Source of the DNA: Chryseobacterium sp.
GTDB taxonomy: Bacteria; Bacteroidota; Bacteroidia; Flavobacteriales; Weeksellaceae
Length of the DNA stretch: 36,567 nucleotides
Assembly (NCBI GenBank): GCA_030146295.1
Contig: JASLCD010000388.1
Coordinates: 1-36,567, forward strand
Direction of reading: 5' to 3'
The notes under the pieces were generated by a model. The model searched no databases. It worked only from the letters and a program-made list of their open reading frames with translations, and was not told the origin of the DNA. This document shows, piece after piece, positions 26,095-33,927 of this stretch. Position numbers and translations under genes: made by a program. How positions within the stretch are numbered: the first letter of the stretch is position 1; each line of letters starts with the position of its first letter.

Positions 26095-26688
26095 ATGAAA
26101 AAGTTTTTAGCGATCACAGCACTGGTATTCGGTTTGGGAGTACAGGCACAACAGACAAAAGAAACAAAGAAAGATTCCGGGATAGAACTGATTCCTAAGG
26201 CAGGGATAAATATTGCCAATCAATCTATTAAGAATGTGAACGGAGAAAAATCCAAAACATCTTTCCAGGCAGGCCTGGGAGTAAACATACAGACGGGTGT
26301 GAAAAATTTTTCTATACAGCCGGAGGTGAACTTTATCAGCAAAGGAACAAAGTTTAAAAACAGCTTTGGAAATCAGACCTATAACTTTAATTATATAGAA
26401 GTTCCTGTTTTGGCTAAATACAGTTTTGGCCCGGTATATGTGAATGCGGGGCCTTCAATTGGTTTCCTGATGGGGAAAAGTGATAAAATAAAGGCGGCAT
26501 ATGGTAAAACGAAAACCATAGATTTCGGTTTACAAATGGGTGCAGGTGTAGCAATCCCGGCGGGGCCTGGTAAAATGATCATCGACGGAAGGTATAATTT
26601 AGGATTAAGTAATATTTCTGATGAAAAAGGTGTTGACGTGAAGAACAGAGGTTTTGCCATTTCTTTGGGATATGCCATTCCTTTGTAA
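26095..26688 (+). CDS. PorT-family outer-membrane beta-barrel protein
   Basis: 197 residues. Sec signal peptide (MKKFLAITALVFGLGVQAQQ) followed by an eight-strand-type barrel pattern: ELIPKAGINIANQSIKNVNG, FQAGLGVNIQTGVKNFSIQP, YIEVPVLAKYSFGPVYVNAG, GLQMGAGVAIPAG and a C-terminal strand FAISLGYAIPL. Such proteins are common in Bacteroidota and mostly of unknown role. It is divergent from the RND operon and shares its regulatory region, so it is probably induced with the pump. A strong terminator follows. Confidence 0.88.
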   Translation: MKKFLAITALVFGLGVQAQQTKETKKDSGIELIPKAGINIANQSIKNVNGEKSKTSFQAGLGVNIQTGVKNFSIQPEVNFISKGTKFKNSFGNQTYNFNYIEVPVLAKYSFGPVYVNAGPSIGFLMGKSDKIKAAYGKTKTIDFGLQMGAGVAIPAGPGKMIIDGRYNLGLSNISDEKGVDVKNRGFAISLGYAIPL

Positions 26689-26761
26689 GGAGAAATTTTG
26701 AAAGGCTAAGAAGTAAAATTTCAAATCCGCTTTTTACGCTTATATTCTTCCTCATATTGTT

Positions 26762-26797
26762 GACCTCCTCATCAATTGATAAGGAGGTTATTTTTTA
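26762..26797 (+). terminator. Rho-independent terminator after the PorT-like gene
   Basis: ACCTCCTCATCAA / TTGATAAGGAGGT pair over 13 positions with one mismatch, followed by TATTTTTT. Confidence 0.85.
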
Positions 26798-26816
26798 TGA
26801 TGTTGAATCTGATTTT

Positions 26817-26846
26817 AAAAAAAAAGTTGCCCTGGAAGGACAACTT
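26817..26846 (-). terminator. Rho-independent terminator of the LytS/LytTR operon
   Basis: On the minus strand AAGTTGTCC pairs with GGGCAACTT (one G-T pair), 5-nt loop, followed by nine T. It begins 27 nt past the response regulator stop codon. Confidence 0.85.
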
Positions 26847-26872
26847 TATATGATTGGTCTTATTCTTTATAT

Positions 26873-27637
26873 CTAATAATCCATCCAGGATTTGAAAATG
26901 GAAGCTTTTTCCCGGCTTACAACCACCTCCATATCAGGATGTTTCCTCAATTCCAGTTTTAATTTTCCGTTAAAATGATTAAAAATCTGTTTTACTGAAT
27001 TGATGTGAATGATAAATTGTCTGTTGGCCCGAAAAAAAAACTTGGGATCTAGCTGTTTTTCAAGCTCCTCCAAGGTTTGCGGAACATTTTCTACAACTCC
27101 GGTATTCAACATCGCTTTGCTGATTCCCAATTCGGTATAAAAATATAAGATATCTTCTGCAAGAACGGTTTTATATCCGTCTCTATGGGCTATGAGAAAA
27201 CGTTTCCTGTAATCTTTCGGCTGAATATAATTCAGCAGTCCTTCGATGGCTGTTCCTACCACCGGAACGGCTTCCATAAAGGTTTCATAGCGTTTTAAAG
27301 CGGCATCCAGCTCTTCTTCTTCAATAGGTTTCAGAAGGTAATCTACACTGTTGTATTTAAATGCCTGTACTGCATATTCATCATATGCTGTAGTAAATAT
27401 GACAGCACTTTTAACCTCATGCTTGTTGAATATTTCAAAGCTGAGCCCATCTGCAAGGCGTACATCCATCATAATGACATCCGGAACCACATTATTTTCC
27501 AGCCACTGTACCGTTGAGGTAATGGAGTCTTCTACTGACAGGATTTCGATATGGGGTCTTAACTTCAGCAACAGTCTTTTCAACCTTTCTGCATTGGGTC
27601 TTTCATCCTCAACTATTAAAATTTTATTAATCTTCAT
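26873..27637 (-). CDS. LytTR-family response regulator
   Basis: 254 residues. Receiver domain 1-120: acidic pair in ILIVEDERP, phospho-acceptor Asp58 in VIMMDVRLADGLS, Thr in VIFTTAYDEYAVQAF, Lys in DYLLKPIEEEE. The LytTR DNA-binding domain covers about 155-254 (FLIAHRDGYKTVLAEDILYF, FFRANRQFIIHINSV, GKLKLELRK and VVVSREKASIFKSW). The start overlaps the histidine kinase stop by 4 nt (ATGA), so they are co-translated. LytTR proteins bind paired direct repeats; matching repeats lie in the RND pump promoter region, and a single similar half-site lies upstream of the kinase. Control of the pump is inferred. Confidence 0.93.
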   Translation of the reverse strand: MKINKILIVEDERPNAERLKRLLLKLRPHIEILSVEDSITSTVQWLENNVVPDVIMMDVRLADGLSFEIFNKHEVKSAVIFTTAYDEYAVQAFKYNSVDYLLKPIEEEELDAALKRYETFMEAVPVVGTAIEGLLNYIQPKDYRKRFLIAHRDGYKTVLAEDILYFYTELGISKAMLNTGVVENVPQTLEELEKQLDPKFFFRANRQFIIHINSVKQIFNHFNGKLKLELRKHPDMEVVVSREKASIFKSWMDY

Positions 27638-28752
27638 ATCAATGGAAGTTTTACAATAAATTTATCTTCAGTTTTTTCAATCACAGGTTTAGGATATCCT
27701 AAAATTTCGTACCGTGCAATGATATTGGTAAGCCCTACTCCGGAAGAATCCGGCTTATTGATCAGAGGCAGAAATGTATTGGATACCACGAGCTCTCCTT
27801 CTGGGTTTGTATACACCTCTATTTCAAGAGGATTCACCTTCGAGGTTTGGTTATGTTTAATTGCGTTTTCAACTAACAATTGTAAAGAGAGTGGAAGAGT
27901 AAATTTGGATCTAAATTCTTCCTGAATATTGATCTTAAAGATCACCCCTTCACCAATTCTTTTTTCAATCAGAAAGATATAGGATTCTAAAAATTTCAGC
28001 TCTTCCTCTACTGCAATAATGTCTTTTTTGGAATTGACCAAAAGATATCGGTATACTCTTGCAAACTTCTCCGAATAGTCATACCCCAGCTGCTGATCTT
28101 CCAGAATAAGCTCTGACAACACACTTAAGTTATTGAAAATAAAATGGGGATCTATCTGCAGTTTGAGTGCCTGAAGTTCTGCTGCCATAGCAGCTTGTTT
28201 ATGTTTGGAAGCCCTCAGTTTATGCTGTGCTGCTTCTACTGCCGTTTTTTTCCAGTTTTCAAGTAAATAATCCACGGTATTAAATGCACTGATAATAAGT
28301 GATATTACAATATTGGTTGCAATCCACTGCCCCAGAAGGGTATATTCTTTACGGGAATCCATCTCGGGTAATGTTACTGAGGTACAGTCTACAATCGCAT
28401 TGATAATAATAACGATCATCACACTTCCCACAATCTGCAGCAGGCACTGAATAAGCAATCGCTTTATGGTTCTGTCTCTCCATGGAAGCAGCTTATTGAG
28501 CGTTCTGTCAATAAATATACTGACCTCGGAAATGATGATAGAAAAAAATAGTATCCATGAAGCATCTTCCAGGATCATCTGCAGCGGGGTATCCAGATAT
28601 CCCTTCCAAACGGGATTAAACGGGTCAATAAGGTAGGAAAAAACACAGAAAGTGACTACTGCTACTGCCCAGATCACGAGCCTTCTTTTCATGGTAGAAA
28701 GAATCTTCTTATTTCGTACTATGTTTTTCCTGATGGTAGAAATCCTATTCAT
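27634..28752 (-). CDS. LytS-type sensor histidine kinase
   Basis: 372 residues. Four membrane helices (about 26-43, 65-82, 99-122, 142-162) with only short external loops, so the signal is probably sensed in the membrane. A short coiled coil (about 170-198) leads to the His_kinase domain with LKLQIDPHFIFNNLSVLSEL (phospho-acceptor His203), then the HATPase_c domain with LLVENAIKHNQ (N-box) and GVGLTNIIARYEILG (G-box). Partner of the overlapping LytTR regulator. No dedicated sensor domain is visible. Candidate regulator sites lie about 75-95 nt upstream. Confidence 0.93.
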   Translation of the reverse strand: MNRISTIRKNIVRNKKILSTMKRRLVIWAVAVVTFCVFSYLIDPFNPVWKGYLDTPLQMILEDASWILFFSIIISEVSIFIDRTLNKLLPWRDRTIKRLLIQCLLQIVGSVMIVIIINAIVDCTSVTLPEMDSRKEYTLLGQWIATNIVISLIISAFNTVDYLLENWKKTAVEAAQHKLRASKHKQAAMAAELQALKLQIDPHFIFNNLSVLSELILEDQQLGYDYSEKFARVYRYLLVNSKKDIIAVEEELKFLESYIFLIEKRIGEGVIFKINIQEEFRSKFTLPLSLQLLVENAIKHNQTSKVNPLEIEVYTNPEGELVVSNTFLPLINKPDSSGVGLTNIIARYEILGYPKPVIEKTEDKFIVKLPLI

Positions 28753-28824
28753 ATCCGGGACTTTGTGAATGTAAATATAGAAATAGATTTTATATGAGTA
28801 TTCTCTATTTTAGACGAGACCGCC

Positions 28825-28846
28825 AAAACCGTCCCTGAAACGTAAA
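28825..28846 (-). promoter_or_regulatory. Possible LytTR half-sites upstream of the kinase gene
   Basis: Minus-strand TTTACGTTTC (28846-28837) repeats the TACGTTTC core of the pump sites; GGACGGTTTT follows 12 nt later (28834-28825). The 12-nt spacing differs from the 21-bp period at the pump, so autoregulation is only a suggestion. Confidence 0.25.
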
Positions 28847-28954
28847 ATAGAAGAGTTCAAATGGATGTTACGGTTCATCACCTTAAAAAGACATTTCATC
28901 ATCATTTTATGCAACATCACCCTCTTTTTATGATAAGGCAGCTGTTGTCTATCC

Positions 28955-28962
28955 TAGTTTTG
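28955..28962 (+). promoter_or_regulatory. -7 promoter element of the universal stress protein gene
   Basis: TAGTTTTG, exact TAnnTTTG match, ending 19 nt before the ATG. No clear -33 element. Confidence 0.45.
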
Positions 28963-28981
28963 CAATATTAAATCCGGTACA

Positions 28982-29806
28982 ATGAAAACCATAATTGTCT
29001 GCACAGATTTCTCCCACGAAGCCGAAAATGCCACTCATTATGCGGCATCTATGGCTAAAGAAAATAAATATACAATCGTCCTTTTTAATTTGCAAACCGT
29101 TTCTATTCATGCTTTAAATGCTCAGGCCTCAGCAGATTTTTTCTATACCCAAACCCTTAAAAATCAGAGAAAACTGGAAGACAAAGCGGCTGAACTTACG
29201 ATGCTTTATGCCATAGAAACACAGCATCATCTGGCTTCGGGAAATTTCATGGAAGAACTTGAACACTGTATGCAGATCCACGGATGCGATTTTATAGTAA
29301 TGGGAATGGCAGAGAAAACTCTTGAACAAAAGCTTTTGGGCAACAGTGTAACGAGGGCTATTCACAGAATAAAAAAACCGATATTAGTTGTTCCGGCCCA
29401 CATAGAGTATACAGGTATCAGGAAAATTCTTTTTGCATATGACACCCATAAAAGCATGACCTGGGCTGCAATGAATGATATTTATGATTTCATCCATGAG
29501 TTTAATGCTGAGATTGAGGTATTCAATGTCAATGAGAGTCTGGAAGATTTTGCGGAAGTCATTCATGATATTGACCTGAATTCCGGATATGATCTGGATG
29601 ACATCAAATACAGTTTTAAAATGATTCAATCCATCGAGGTCATCAAAGCTATTGAAGAGGAGATAAGATTGATGAGTCCGGATCTGCTGACTATGGTCCC
29701 CTACAAATACAACCTTGTAGAATCTCTTTTCCACCGCAGTAAAACAGCTATTATGGCTTACAAAAATAAAGTACCATTACTATCAATTCCACTAAATATA
29801 GATTAA
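28982..29806 (+). CDS. Universal stress protein with two UspA domains
   Basis: 274-residue cytoplasmic protein. First UspA domain about 1-138: IIVCTDFSHEAENATHYAAS at the N-terminus and a nucleotide-loop-like segment VMGMAEKTLEQKLLGNSVTR, followed by IKKPILVVP. The second, degenerate domain (about 146-274) has KILFAYDTH, DLLTMVPYK and VPLLSIPL but no Gly-rich loop. Tandem Usp proteins bind ATP or AMP in one or both halves; the role here is unspecified stress adaptation. It is monocistronic with its own promoter and terminator. Its upstream region contains TACGGTTCAT and GACATTTCAT 21 bp apart (28869 and 28890), a weak echo of the LytTR repeats. Confidence 0.9.
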   Translation: MKTIIVCTDFSHEAENATHYAASMAKENKYTIVLFNLQTVSIHALNAQASADFFYTQTLKNQRKLEDKAAELTMLYAIETQHHLASGNFMEELEHCMQIHGCDFIVMGMAEKTLEQKLLGNSVTRAIHRIKKPILVVPAHIEYTGIRKILFAYDTHKSMTWAAMNDIYDFIHEFNAEIEVFNVNESLEDFAEVIHDIDLNSGYDLDDIKYSFKMIQSIEVIKAIEEEIRLMSPDLLTMVPYKYNLVESLFHRSKTAIMAYKNKVPLLSIPLNID

Positions 29807-29882
29807 GATCAATAAAAATCTGAACCCATTTGAATTATCCTTTTTGCCTTTAAAGGCTAAATTTTACACTTAATCTTGTTTG

Positions 29883-29918
29883 ACAGGACCGGAAAAATGA
29901 TTTCCGGTCCTGTTCTTT
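29883..29918 (+). terminator. Terminator after the universal stress protein gene
   Basis: Perfect 13-bp stem ACAGGACCGGAAA / TTTCCGGTCCTGT with a 5-nt loop; the following T-tract is short (TCTTTAA). Confidence 0.75.
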
Positions 29919-30026
29919 AATCAGATCTCAGGAAGATTCACAAGAACTCTATTTTTCTAAAAGAAAAACAAATCACATTTCATATTCATCTGAATATCAA
30001 AAAGTCGTAAATTTAATAAAGGATAA

Positions 30027-30043
30027 AAACAGTGTTTTCCCTC
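30027..30043. promoter_or_regulatory. Regulatory box AAAACAGTGTTTTCCCT upstream of the sensor operon
   Basis: An inverted repeat AAAACA-G-TGTTTT overlaps GTGTTTTCCCT (30033-30043). The same 11 bases recur exactly at 32869-32879 upstream of the peptidase pair. Its 3' end is 24 nt before the -7 element, a suitable place for an activator. Confidence 0.45.
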
Positions 30044-30067
30044 TTTTTTATAGTTGTGCCGTTAGCT

Positions 30068-30075
30068 AATTTTGT
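30068..30075 (+). promoter_or_regulatory. -7 promoter element of the lipoprotein/sensor operon
   Basis: TAATTTTG matches TAnnTTTG exactly and ends 24 nt before the ATG at 30100. No -33 TTG at normal spacing, consistent with a need for an activator. Confidence 0.5.
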
Positions 30076-30099
30076 TCAATAAAATTAAAAACCATAAAA

Positions 30100-30654
30100 A
30101 TGAAAACTTCCTTTTTTACTAAAACATTAAGTTCATTGTGTGCAGCCTTTATTCTGACTTTTTGTTTACTAAGCTGCATCCGTTGCTCCGAACCGCCTAA
30201 AGAACCTGTAAGCAACAGTTATAAAAAGAAACTGATCAGCTATCGTGAAGGCCGGGTTCTTTTTGATGAATACACCAGAACCAATCACGAAGTGCTCATG
30301 AAGTCCAGAAACGGTGAACCAGACTCCCGATGGTACTGGTTTTCACTGGAAGACATGGAAGGATATATTAAATATGTAAAAGAAAATGCCAAAAAACAAA
30401 AATTAAAAAATCCGGGAATCAGAATTTATATGGGAAAATACCCCATGAACCATCCTAAAAACAAAATGGCAAAACCTGAATATGCAGGCTATCAAACCAT
30501 ATTTCTGGTGCCTACCTCACAAAAAAGAAAAAGCAACAATGCAGCAGCCAGATCAGCATCCACCGAGGAAAATACAGATGTACCTTCTATAGAATCTATG
30601 AACATGACCAATCTGGCACCGCCTCCGAAAACCTTGTCAGGAACAATGCCTTAA
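30100..30654 (+). CDS. Hypothetical lipoprotein heading the sensor operon
   Basis: 184 residues, family not recognised. Signal peptide with a lipobox at LLSC (Cys25), followed by IRCSEPPKEP. The middle part (about 45-150) has YREGRVLFDEYTRTNHEVLM, RWYWFSLEDMEGYIKYVKEN and GIRIYMGKYPMN, which suggests a small mixed alpha/beta domain; the last 45 residues are Ser/Ala/Pro-rich and probably disordered. Only 13 nt separate it from the seven-helix membrane protein gene, so it belongs to the signalling operon and may be its ligand-binding or envelope component. That role is inferred from position. Confidence 0.75.
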   Translation: MKTSFFTKTLSSLCAAFILTFCLLSCIRCSEPPKEPVSNSYKKKLISYREGRVLFDEYTRTNHEVLMKSRNGEPDSRWYWFSLEDMEGYIKYVKENAKKQKLKNPGIRIYMGKYPMNHPKNKMAKPEYAGYQTIFLVPTSQKRKSNNAAARSASTEENTDVPSIESMNMTNLAPPPKTLSGTMP

Positions 30655-30667
30655 AAAACACAAAGTT

Positions 30668-31312
30668 ATGAACTGGAATATTGAAACAGGGAAACAGATA
30701 TCGATGATCCTATCCATCATAGTGATGCTTTTAATGGTCATAAAATATAGAAAAACCGGAAAGGAAAATTTATTTTTTATTATTGGATATCTGTTGTTTT
30801 CCCTGATTGATATTTTCTGTTATTTCTACTACGACCTGACAGGTCTGCCTACGGATCTATTTTATGTAATTGGTTTTTTGATGATTGTATTCTTTTTGTA
30901 CTTATTTTATTATTACCAATTATTGTATGTTCCGGTGCTCAAAAAGATCCAGGCTGTTATCCTGATTCTTTTTGTCCTTAATATTGCTGTCATGTTTTAC
31001 ACAGAAGATGATCTGCTTCATCATTTTTCGTTTAATATGCTGTATGTAGATATTCTTCTGTTGTTATTTTCTATTATTTTGTTTCTGTACCAAACTTTTA
31101 ATTCAGATAAGATATTGGGAATTAATAATTATCTCCCATTCTGGATTTCAGTGGCTTTGCTGATTTTTTTCATCGGAAGTATTCCGATTCTGTTTTTCAG
31201 AACCACTGTTTCGGAGAGTATTTATTTCTTTATTTTATTTATGCTGAATCTGATCAGTAATGGTATACTCATATTGGGTTTAATGGGGAACAAGCAAGAG
31301 AGAATCAGATAA
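30668..31312 (+). CDS. Seven-helix membrane protein, putative sensor component
   Basis: 214 residues, almost entirely hydrophobic, with about seven membrane helices (about 10-27, 34-55, 62-82, 93-111, 121-143, 157-177, 185-206) and a short basic cytoplasmic end (GNKQERIR). No catalytic motif and no recognised family name. The adjacent kinase has only one membrane helix and no sensor domain, so this protein may be the separated sensor part, as in 7TM-containing kinases. It is 13 nt from both neighbours. The split-sensor idea is inference. Confidence 0.75.
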   Translation: MNWNIETGKQISMILSIIVMLLMVIKYRKTGKENLFFIIGYLLFSLIDIFCYFYYDLTGLPTDLFYVIGFLMIVFFLYLFYYYQLLYVPVLKKIQAVILILFVLNIAVMFYTEDDLLHHFSFNMLYVDILLLLFSIILFLYQTFNSDKILGINNYLPFWISVALLIFFIGSIPILFFRTTVSESIYFFILFMLNLISNGILILGLMGNKQERIR

Positions 31313-31325
31313 ATACCTCTTAGAT

Positions 31326-32096
31326 ATGGAAGAGAATAATTTGGTCATCATCTTTACAATTACCTTATTCATCATTGTTTTGACAATGATCTTCATCTAT
31401 GCGGTGTTTATCAAGAAAAAAACAACATTGATGATAGAGCAAAAAGAAAAAGATCTGCGTTTTGAAAAGGAACTCGCCACCTCACAGGTAGAAATGAAGG
31501 AGCAGACTCTGAACTACATCGGCCAGGAATTGCATGATGATCTGGGACAAAAACTTTCTGTGGTCCGGCTTCGTCAAAACCAGCTGATTACCAAATTGAA
31601 AAGCTCAGAAAAAGAAGACCTCATCGAACTGAATGAACTGTTGGGAGAATGCATACAAGACATCAGAAACCTGTCTAAAACACTTATTACAGAACAGATT
31701 ATTCATTTCGGACTGGCAGAATCTATAGAAAGAGAAGTTCAAAGGATACAAAAACTGAAATTATTAAAAATAGAGTTTATCACTCAAAAGCAGGATATTG
31801 ATATTTCTCCTAAACATGGTCTCATCCTTTTCAGAATTGTGCAGGAAAGTATTAACAATATTCTGAAACACTCCAAAGCCAAAAATGTTTCCGTACAGAT
31901 AGAAGATGACTGTGAAAAATTACACATCAGTATCTCCGACAACGGGAGAGGCTTTGATACCAGCAGTATTCAGGACGGTTCCGGATTGAAAAACATGGAA
32001 CTGAGAGCCAAACTGATTCATGCTGAACTGTCTATACATTCAGAGCTGAATAAAGGAACACAAACTTTGATAACTTATCACAAAAATTTATTATGA
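31326..32096 (+). CDS. NarL-type sensor histidine kinase (HisKA_3)
   Basis: 256 residues. One membrane helix (about 7-29) is followed by a short coiled coil. The dimerisation/phospho-acceptor helix is YIGQELHDDLGQKLSVVRLR with His70. HATPase_c runs from about 155 to 255 with an N-box in NNILKHSKAKNVSV, G1 in ISDNGRGFD and G2 in GSGLKNMELRAK. It has no periplasmic or PAS sensor domain, so it needs a partner for signal input. Its stop overlaps the response regulator start by 4 nt (ATGA). Function as kinase is secure; the signal is unknown. Confidence 0.93.
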   Translation: MEENNLVIIFTITLFIIVLTMIFIYAVFIKKKTTLMIEQKEKDLRFEKELATSQVEMKEQTLNYIGQELHDDLGQKLSVVRLRQNQLITKLKSSEKEDLIELNELLGECIQDIRNLSKTLITEQIIHFGLAESIEREVQRIQKLKLLKIEFITQKQDIDISPKHGLILFRIVQESINNILKHSKAKNVSVQIEDDCEKLHISISDNGRGFDTSSIQDGSGLKNMELRAKLIHAELSIHSELNKGTQTLITYHKNLL

Positions 32097-32737
32097 AAAC
32101 TATTCCCATAGCGATCGTTGATGATCATACTTTAATCTCCAAAGCACTGGAGAATATGATCACAGAAAACACTCAATATCGGGTAATTATGAATCATCCC
32201 AACGGAGAAGAATTTATTGCAGGTGTGGAAAGAGCTTCTGAATTACCCGCTGTAGTACTGATGGATGTGAATATGCCTTATAAAAATGGCATAGAAACTA
32301 CAGAATGGCTTACCGAGCATTATCCTGATATAAAAGTGATCGCTCTTACCATGGATGATGATGAAAAAGTCCTCATCAGAATGCTGAAAGCAGGAGCTAA
32401 AGGATATTTATTGAAAGACATGCAGCCCTCTATCCTCTTTCAGGCCATAGACACCGTGTTTGAAAAGGGCAGTTTTTATACTGATTTTGTGGCCCAGAAA
32501 TTATTGAAAGTAAAAACAGAAGAAATGAAAAATGCATCCCTGCTTTCGGAACTGAAAGACAGAGAGAAAGAGTTTATCAAGTGGGCTTGCAGTGAACTTA
32601 CCTATAAGGAAATTGCTGATAAGATGTGTCTGAGTCCCAAAACAATAGACGGCTACAGAGATTCGGTTTTTGTAAAACTGGATATAAAAAACAGAGCAGG
32701 ACTAGTCCTCTTTGCCCTGAAACACGATCTTTGCTGA
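32093..32737 (+). CDS. LuxR/NarL-family response regulator
   Basis: 214 residues. Receiver domain 1-125: acidic pair in IAIVDDHTLIS, Asp58 in VVLMDVNMPYKNGIE, Thr in VIALTMDDD, Lys in GYLLKDMQPS. LuxR-type helix-turn-helix about 148-210: LKDREKEFIKWACSELTYKE and IADKMCLSPKTIDGYRDSVF, then VKLDIKNRAGLVLFAL. Coupled to the kinase by ATGA overlap. It is followed by a strong terminator, and the peptidase pair lies next on the same strand. A shared upstream box makes it a candidate regulator of both its own operon and the peptidases. Confidence 0.94.
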   Translation: MKTIPIAIVDDHTLISKALENMITENTQYRVIMNHPNGEEFIAGVERASELPAVVLMDVNMPYKNGIETTEWLTEHYPDIKVIALTMDDDEKVLIRMLKAGAKGYLLKDMQPSILFQAIDTVFEKGSFYTDFVAQKLLKVKTEEMKNASLLSELKDREKEFIKWACSELTYKEIADKMCLSPKTIDGYRDSVFVKLDIKNRAGLVLFALKHDLC

Positions 32738-32805
32738 TTTTTTATCGCATTTATTACTCATATTTCTGATTTGAAAAAACAGATATCTTTACATCACACT
32801 TACGT

Positions 32806-32840
32806 ATCCGGCAGCTTTGCAAGCTGCCGGATTTTTATTT
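32806..32840 (+). terminator. Strong Rho-independent terminator of the sensor operon
   Basis: Perfect 12-bp stem ATCCGGCAGCTT / AAGCTGCCGGAT with a 3-nt loop, followed by TTTTATTT. It separates the sensor operon from the peptidase pair, so the latter needs its own promoter. Confidence 0.93.
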
Positions 32841-32868
32841 CATAACACCCTAGAAAACAGCTAAAAAG

Positions 32869-32879
32869 GTGTTTTCCCT
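32869..32879. promoter_or_regulatory. Second copy of the GTGTTTTCCCT box, upstream of the peptidases
   Basis: Identical over 11 bases to 30033-30043; with flanks it reads TAAAAAGGTGTTTTCCCT against TAAAAACAGTGTTTTCCCT. The inverted-repeat character is weaker here. A near-consensus -7 GAATTTTG lies at 32927-32934. Confidence 0.45.
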
Positions 32880-32954
32880 TTTTCAAAATACGGTTTTCTC
32901 CTCTGTTTTCGTCCTAAAGAATGATGGAATTTTGTTATAGAAAAAATACGGAAA

Positions 32955-32991
32955 GGCAGAACCCGAAAAGCCGAAACAGAGTAGGGAATAT
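32955..32991 (+). repeat. Leader element copy 1, before the caspase-like gene
   Basis: Begins GGCAGAACCCGAAAAGCC and continues with an AGAGTAGGGAATAT block. It ends 16 nt before the ATG at 33008. It agrees with copy 2 at 16 of the first 18 bases and in the AGAGTAGG(G)AATAT block. The GGC and GCC ends could pair into a short hairpin. Confidence 0.6.
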
Positions 32992-33007
32992 TTTAAAAAC
33001 TAATACA

Positions 33008-33853
33008 ATGAAAAAAGCACTTATCGTCGGTATTAATGATTATGCTCCTATCGGATACGGAGGACCGGATCTTAATGGTTGTGTAAATGATGCAAGAGAT
33101 ATGGCAAATACATTGGTTATCTGTGGTTTTAGTCCCGCAAAGATTAAAATTCTGACCAATCAAAATGCAACAAGAGCGAATATATTGAAGTATCTGAAAT
33201 CTCTGATCAGTACAAGTGTAAAAGGAGATTCTCTTGTTTTTTATTATTCAGGACACGGAACCAGAGTGGCCAATATAGGATCGGATCTGGAACTGGATGG
33301 TCTGGACGAAGCTATTTGTCCGCACGATTATGCCAGTGCCGGAGTCATTCGTGATGATGACTTTAAAGCTGTTCTTGATCAATTAAAAGCCGGAGTCAAT
33401 ATGGAGGTGATCTTCGACTGTTGTTATTCCGGAACAGGAACCCGAAAAATGGACCTGGGACTGGAAGCAAACCTCCTTAATGAAACGGCGCGTTTTATTC
33501 CTCCAATGCTTGAAGATGAATTTTATCTGACTTACGCCAGCGAAATGGAGTCTTCCAAGAATGCAAAGAAAGCAGTCTTTCTCACCAAAGCGCTTATTCC
33601 TGTTGCCGGAATGAATCATACCTTGTGGGCCGCTGCGAAAGACAATCAGGTATCTATGGAAGGCAATCTCAGCGGACAGATACGAGGGTATTTCACCTAT
33701 CATTTCTGTAAAATATTACGTGCTACCAACGGTAATATTGTTAGAAAAACACTTGATAAACAGGTTGCTATTGCATTAGCGGCCATGGGAGCTGCCCAGA
33801 TCAACCAGACGGAAAGCATCACTGCAGAATTTTCACAGAAAATATTCACTTAA
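33008..33853 (+). CDS. Caspase-like cysteine peptidase (C14, prokaryotic metacaspase type)
   Basis: 281 residues from the ATG at 33008. The frame is open 87 nt further upstream, but that stretch contains the repeated non-coding leader, and ALIVGINDY is the normal start of the p20-like core. Catalytic dyad: His83 in YYSGHGTR and Cys139 in FDCCYSGTG. DGLDEAICPHDY between them is typical of metacaspases and may form an acidic S1 or calcium site, suggesting cleavage after Arg/Lys. A p10-like part follows, with LWAAAKDNQVSMEGNLSGQI and GYFTYHFCKIL. No signal peptide or membrane helix, so it is probably cytoplasmic. The serine peptidase gene follows after 74 nt with the same leader. Confidence 0.92.
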   Translation: MKKALIVGINDYAPIGYGGPDLNGCVNDARDMANTLVICGFSPAKIKILTNQNATRANILKYLKSLISTSVKGDSLVFYYSGHGTRVANIGSDLELDGLDEAICPHDYASAGVIRDDDFKAVLDQLKAGVNMEVIFDCCYSGTGTRKMDLGLEANLLNETARFIPPMLEDEFYLTYASEMESSKNAKKAVFLTKALIPVAGMNHTLWAAAKDNQVSMEGNLSGQIRGYFTYHFCKILRATNGNIVRKTLDKQVAIALAAMGAAQINQTESITAEFSQKIFT

Positions 33854-33869
33854 TCATATCATTATTATC

Positions 33870-33906
33870 GGCGGAATCCGAAAAGCCATCAAAAGAGTAG
33901 GAATAT
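33870..33906 (+). repeat. Leader element copy 2, before the serine peptidase gene
   Basis: Begins GGCGGAATCCGAAAAGCC, then an AGAGTAGGAATAT block. It lies 17 nt after the caspase-like stop and ends 21 nt before the next ATG. No third copy was noticed in the window. Confidence 0.6.
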
Positions 33907-33927
33907 ACCAGATTAAAAATAATAATC

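Noticed and set aside
26095..26688. PorT-like gene as part of the LytS/LytTR operon
   Set aside because: It is on the opposite strand and separated by two facing terminators (26762-26797 and 26817-26846).
32921..33007. N-terminal extension of the caspase-like protein
   Set aside because: These 29 codons contain the leader element that also precedes the serine peptidase gene in a non-coding position, and the p20 core begins directly after the ATG at 33008.
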